Positions 7,900-9,169 of a DNA stretch of 9,169 nucleotides are shown here, in pieces. A program made the position numbers and the translations under genes. Position 1 is the stretch's first letter. Each line of letters starts with the position of its first letter. The stretch is from assembly GCA_039024295.1 (NCBI GenBank), contig JBCDIQ010000234.1, forward strand, positions 1 through 9,169. The letters are read 5' to 3'. The DNA is from JBCDIQ01 sp039024295 (GTDB lineage Bacteria > Bacteroidota > Bacteroidia > J057). A model generated the notes under the pieces. The model was not told the DNA's origin and did not search any database. It saw only the letters and a program-made list of their open reading frames with translations.

Positions 7900-7931
7900 A
7901 AAAAAGTGCCCGTCTCCAAAAGGAAACGGGC
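7900..7931 (-). terminator. Intrinsic terminator of the universal stress protein gene
   Basis: Bases 7908-7917 (GCCCGTCTCC) and 7922-7931 (GGAAACGGGC) form a ten-base stem with one mismatch and a four-base loop. On the minus strand the hairpin is followed within two bases by six T residues, read from the A-tract at 7900-7905. It lies 35 bases after the stop codon at 7967-7969. Confidence 0.88.
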
Positions 7932-7966
7932 TGGCTTAAGGGATAAGAACGAATCCGCTAAAGGGA

Positions 7967-8833
7967 TTAACTTGCAAGTTTATGATCCTCGACTTGCTTT
8001 TTTTGTGCATGGAGTGTGAGGATGGGCATTTCCACATGATTTACCAGTCGCTCACTGATGCTTCCTTCCATAAGTTTTTGTAAAGGAGACTTCCCAGTTG
8101 TAACCAAGGTAATAAGGTCACACTGATTGTCCTGGGCATAGTGACGGATGCCCAGTTCAACGTTTACATCTCCAAAAACATGGGAAGTACAGGGCAGGCG
8201 CCAACATCTTTTTTCGAAATTCGCCATTCGCTTTTTTAATCCCATTACCGTGTAGGGAGAAGCGTTTGCAGATTCTACAGCTAATAGGTGAATATGGGAG
8301 CCAAAACTGGTTCCAAAATCAATCAACCACTCAAAGGCATCTATGGAGCTGTTGTGGAAGTCAGAAGCAAACACCAAATGCTTGAAGGTTAAATCTTTGG
8401 GGGGATGCTTGATGACCATAACCGGGCAATTGGCTTGGTTTACTATTTTTTGGGCATTCGATCCAAACAGGAGTTCTTTTAATCCATCGGCACCACTTGA
8501 CCCCATTACGACCAGGTAGATGTTCTCATTTTTTATGTACTGGCTCACCACGTTGGGAACATCACCGTGTGAGTAGGAGGTAACAATTCGAACGCCTTTG
8601 TTTTGATACCTAGCCTCCAGCTCCTGAAACTTCTCCTGTAAATCATGTAACTGAGCAAAAGATTCAGGGAATTCGGCCCTGGCCGAATCCGAAAGGTCAT
8701 CCCATTGAGGGTGAACATAAATGCGAGAATAAAAATGCACTTCCGCAGATAGCTTTTGAGCAAGATCTATTGCCACATCAGAGGCAACCCAGGCAGGTGC
8801 AGAAAAATCGGTGGGGACAAGTATTTTCTTCAT
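7967..8833 (-). CDS. Tandem-domain universal stress protein (UspA family)
   Basis: The 288-residue protein holds two UspA-like alpha/beta domains in tandem. Domain 1 (about 1-142) opens with MKKILVPTDFS and carries the complete nucleotide-binding motif Gx2Gx9G(S/T): G111, G114, G124-S125, within VVMGSSGADGLKELLFGS. Domain 2 (about 149-276) opens with KHLVFASDFH and keeps the second half of that motif (G247 and G257-S258 in TTGKSPLQKLMEGS), but the first glycine is Val244. Domain 1 therefore probably binds ATP, while domain 2 may bind weakly or serve structure. The protein has no signal peptide and should be cytoplasmic. In known cases tandem Usp proteins help survival under starvation, hypoxia or oxidative stress; the trigger here is not visible. 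ATG at 8833 fits the conserved first strand exactly. The gene stands alone with its own terminator, and I could not find a consensus promoter upstream. Confidence 0.95.
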   Translation of the reverse strand: MKKILVPTDFSAPAWVASDVAIDLAQKLSAEVHFYSRIYVHPQWDDLSDSARAEFPESFAQLHDLQEKFQELEARYQNKGVRIVTSYSHGDVPNVVSQYIKNENIYLVVMGSSGADGLKELLFGSNAQKIVNQANCPVMVIKHPPKDLTFKHLVFASDFHNSSIDAFEWLIDFGTSFGSHIHLLAVESANASPYTVMGLKKRMANFEKRCWRLPCTSHVFGDVNVELGIRHYAQDNQCDLITLVTTGKSPLQKLMEGSISERLVNHVEMPILTLHAQKKQVEDHKLAS

Positions 8834-9031
8834 GACATGAGCTTAGTTGGTATTCAAATGAACCAAGATGCTGGTATCAATCAGGTTATAGGTTCACATT
8901 CGAAAATTCATCACTTTCACAGACTTACCTGCTGATACACCTCATAATTGAGGATGATTTATCTCACCAGTATCTCTCTGAAGGTATTTAATTACATGAT
9001 GCTGGTATTCTACTTCCCTGGATTCATATTT
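8834..9031. promoter_or_regulatory. Upstream region of the stress-protein gene with repeated short elements
   Basis: This 198-base gap holds the 5' flank of the minus-strand stress gene. The 11-base sequence GATGCTGGTAT occurs twice in direct orientation (8867-8877 and 8998-9008), and TGGTAT occurs a third time at 8848-8853. A small perfect hairpin, CCTCA-TAAT-TGAGG, sits at 8940-8953. No TAnnTTTG/TTTG promoter pair is evident on the minus strand. The repeats could be regulator sites or decayed duplications; their role is unknown. Confidence 0.4.
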
Positions 9032-9169
9032 GGTTCATCTACGAAAGTAGTGGAGCATCAATTAAATTACTAACTTATCTAGGATGAATGCGCTCTACGA
9101 AGAACTATTAAATTTGCCGGAGTTGGAGATTACTGATGTATCTGTCAGTGATCGTCAAATCGATATTTG
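9032..9169 (+). mobile_element. Left end of an ISL3-like insertion sequence (partial)
   Basis: GGTTCATCTACGAAAG at 9032-9047, 52 bases before the transposase ATG, has the GG(C/T)TC start and position expected of an ISL3-family terminal inverted repeat. ISL3 elements usually make eight-base target duplications, which would make TCATATTT (9024-9031) the candidate target copy. The right end is outside the window, so neither the inverted repeat nor the duplication can be confirmed here. Confidence 0.5.
9084..9169 (+). CDS. ISL3-family transposase, N-terminal fragment
   Basis: A frame begins at ATG 9084, close behind the purine-rich AGG, and stays open to the window edge (28 full codons). The visible product begins MNALYEELLNLPELEI and continues with a VSVSDRQIDI-like strand. 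The pattern of a short amphipathic helix ending in LLNLP followed by an alternating beta strand is typical of the extreme N-terminus of ISL3 transposases, just before their zinc-finger domain. The catalytic DDE residues lie beyond the window. With so few residues, another protein of similar start cannot be excluded, but the candidate inverted repeat just upstream supports the call. The gene reads away from the stress-protein gene. Confidence 0.55.
   Translation, partial: MNALYEELLNLPELEITDVSVSDRQIDI

Overview
The window looks like chromosomal DNA of a Bacteroidota bacterium. The evidence is a SusC/SusD-type outer-membrane pair, a promoter upstream of susC that fits the Bacteroidota -33 TTTG / -7 TAnnTTTG pattern with a 19-base spacer, start codons without strong Shine-Dalgarno sequences, and a Nif3-like gene followed by a C4 zinc-ribbon gene. 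The genus cannot be named from this sequence.

Layout. Positions 1-1178 (+) hold the 3' end of a Nif3/DUF34 metal-binding protein gene and a complete coiled-coil zinc-ribbon gene, closed by an intrinsic terminator at 1208-1248. The T-tract of that terminator runs directly into the ATG (1249) of the next + strand gene, which encodes an exported helical-repeat (TPR) protein that resembles the eukaryotic Iml2/TTC39 family in its middle part. This gene converges on a minus-strand susC-susD operon (7455 down to 2794) with its own promoter (7513-7543) and terminator (2742-2767). About 500 bases without a gene follow. Next comes a minus-strand two-domain universal stress protein (8833-7967) with its own terminator (7900-7931). 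The right edge (9032-9169) appears to be the left end of an ISL3-like insertion sequence: a candidate terminal repeat and the first 28 codons of a transposase, cut off by the window.

How the genes work together. SusC and SusD should form one outer-membrane uptake complex: SusD is the surface lipoprotein lid that captures the substrate and SusC is the TonB-dependent channel. No glycoside hydrolase, peptidase, SusE/F-like protein, sigma/anti-sigma pair or hybrid two-component regulator lies beside them here, so the substrate cannot be inferred. The Nif3 and zinc-ribbon genes are probably co-transcribed. The TPR and stress-protein genes look like separate transcription units.

This is mostly ordinary core and accessory Bacteroidota sequence, and I see no convincing new multi-gene system. 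The points most worth checking are the terminator abutting the TPR start codon, the Iml2/TTC39-like character of that protein, and the repeated sequence between the stress gene and the IS end.
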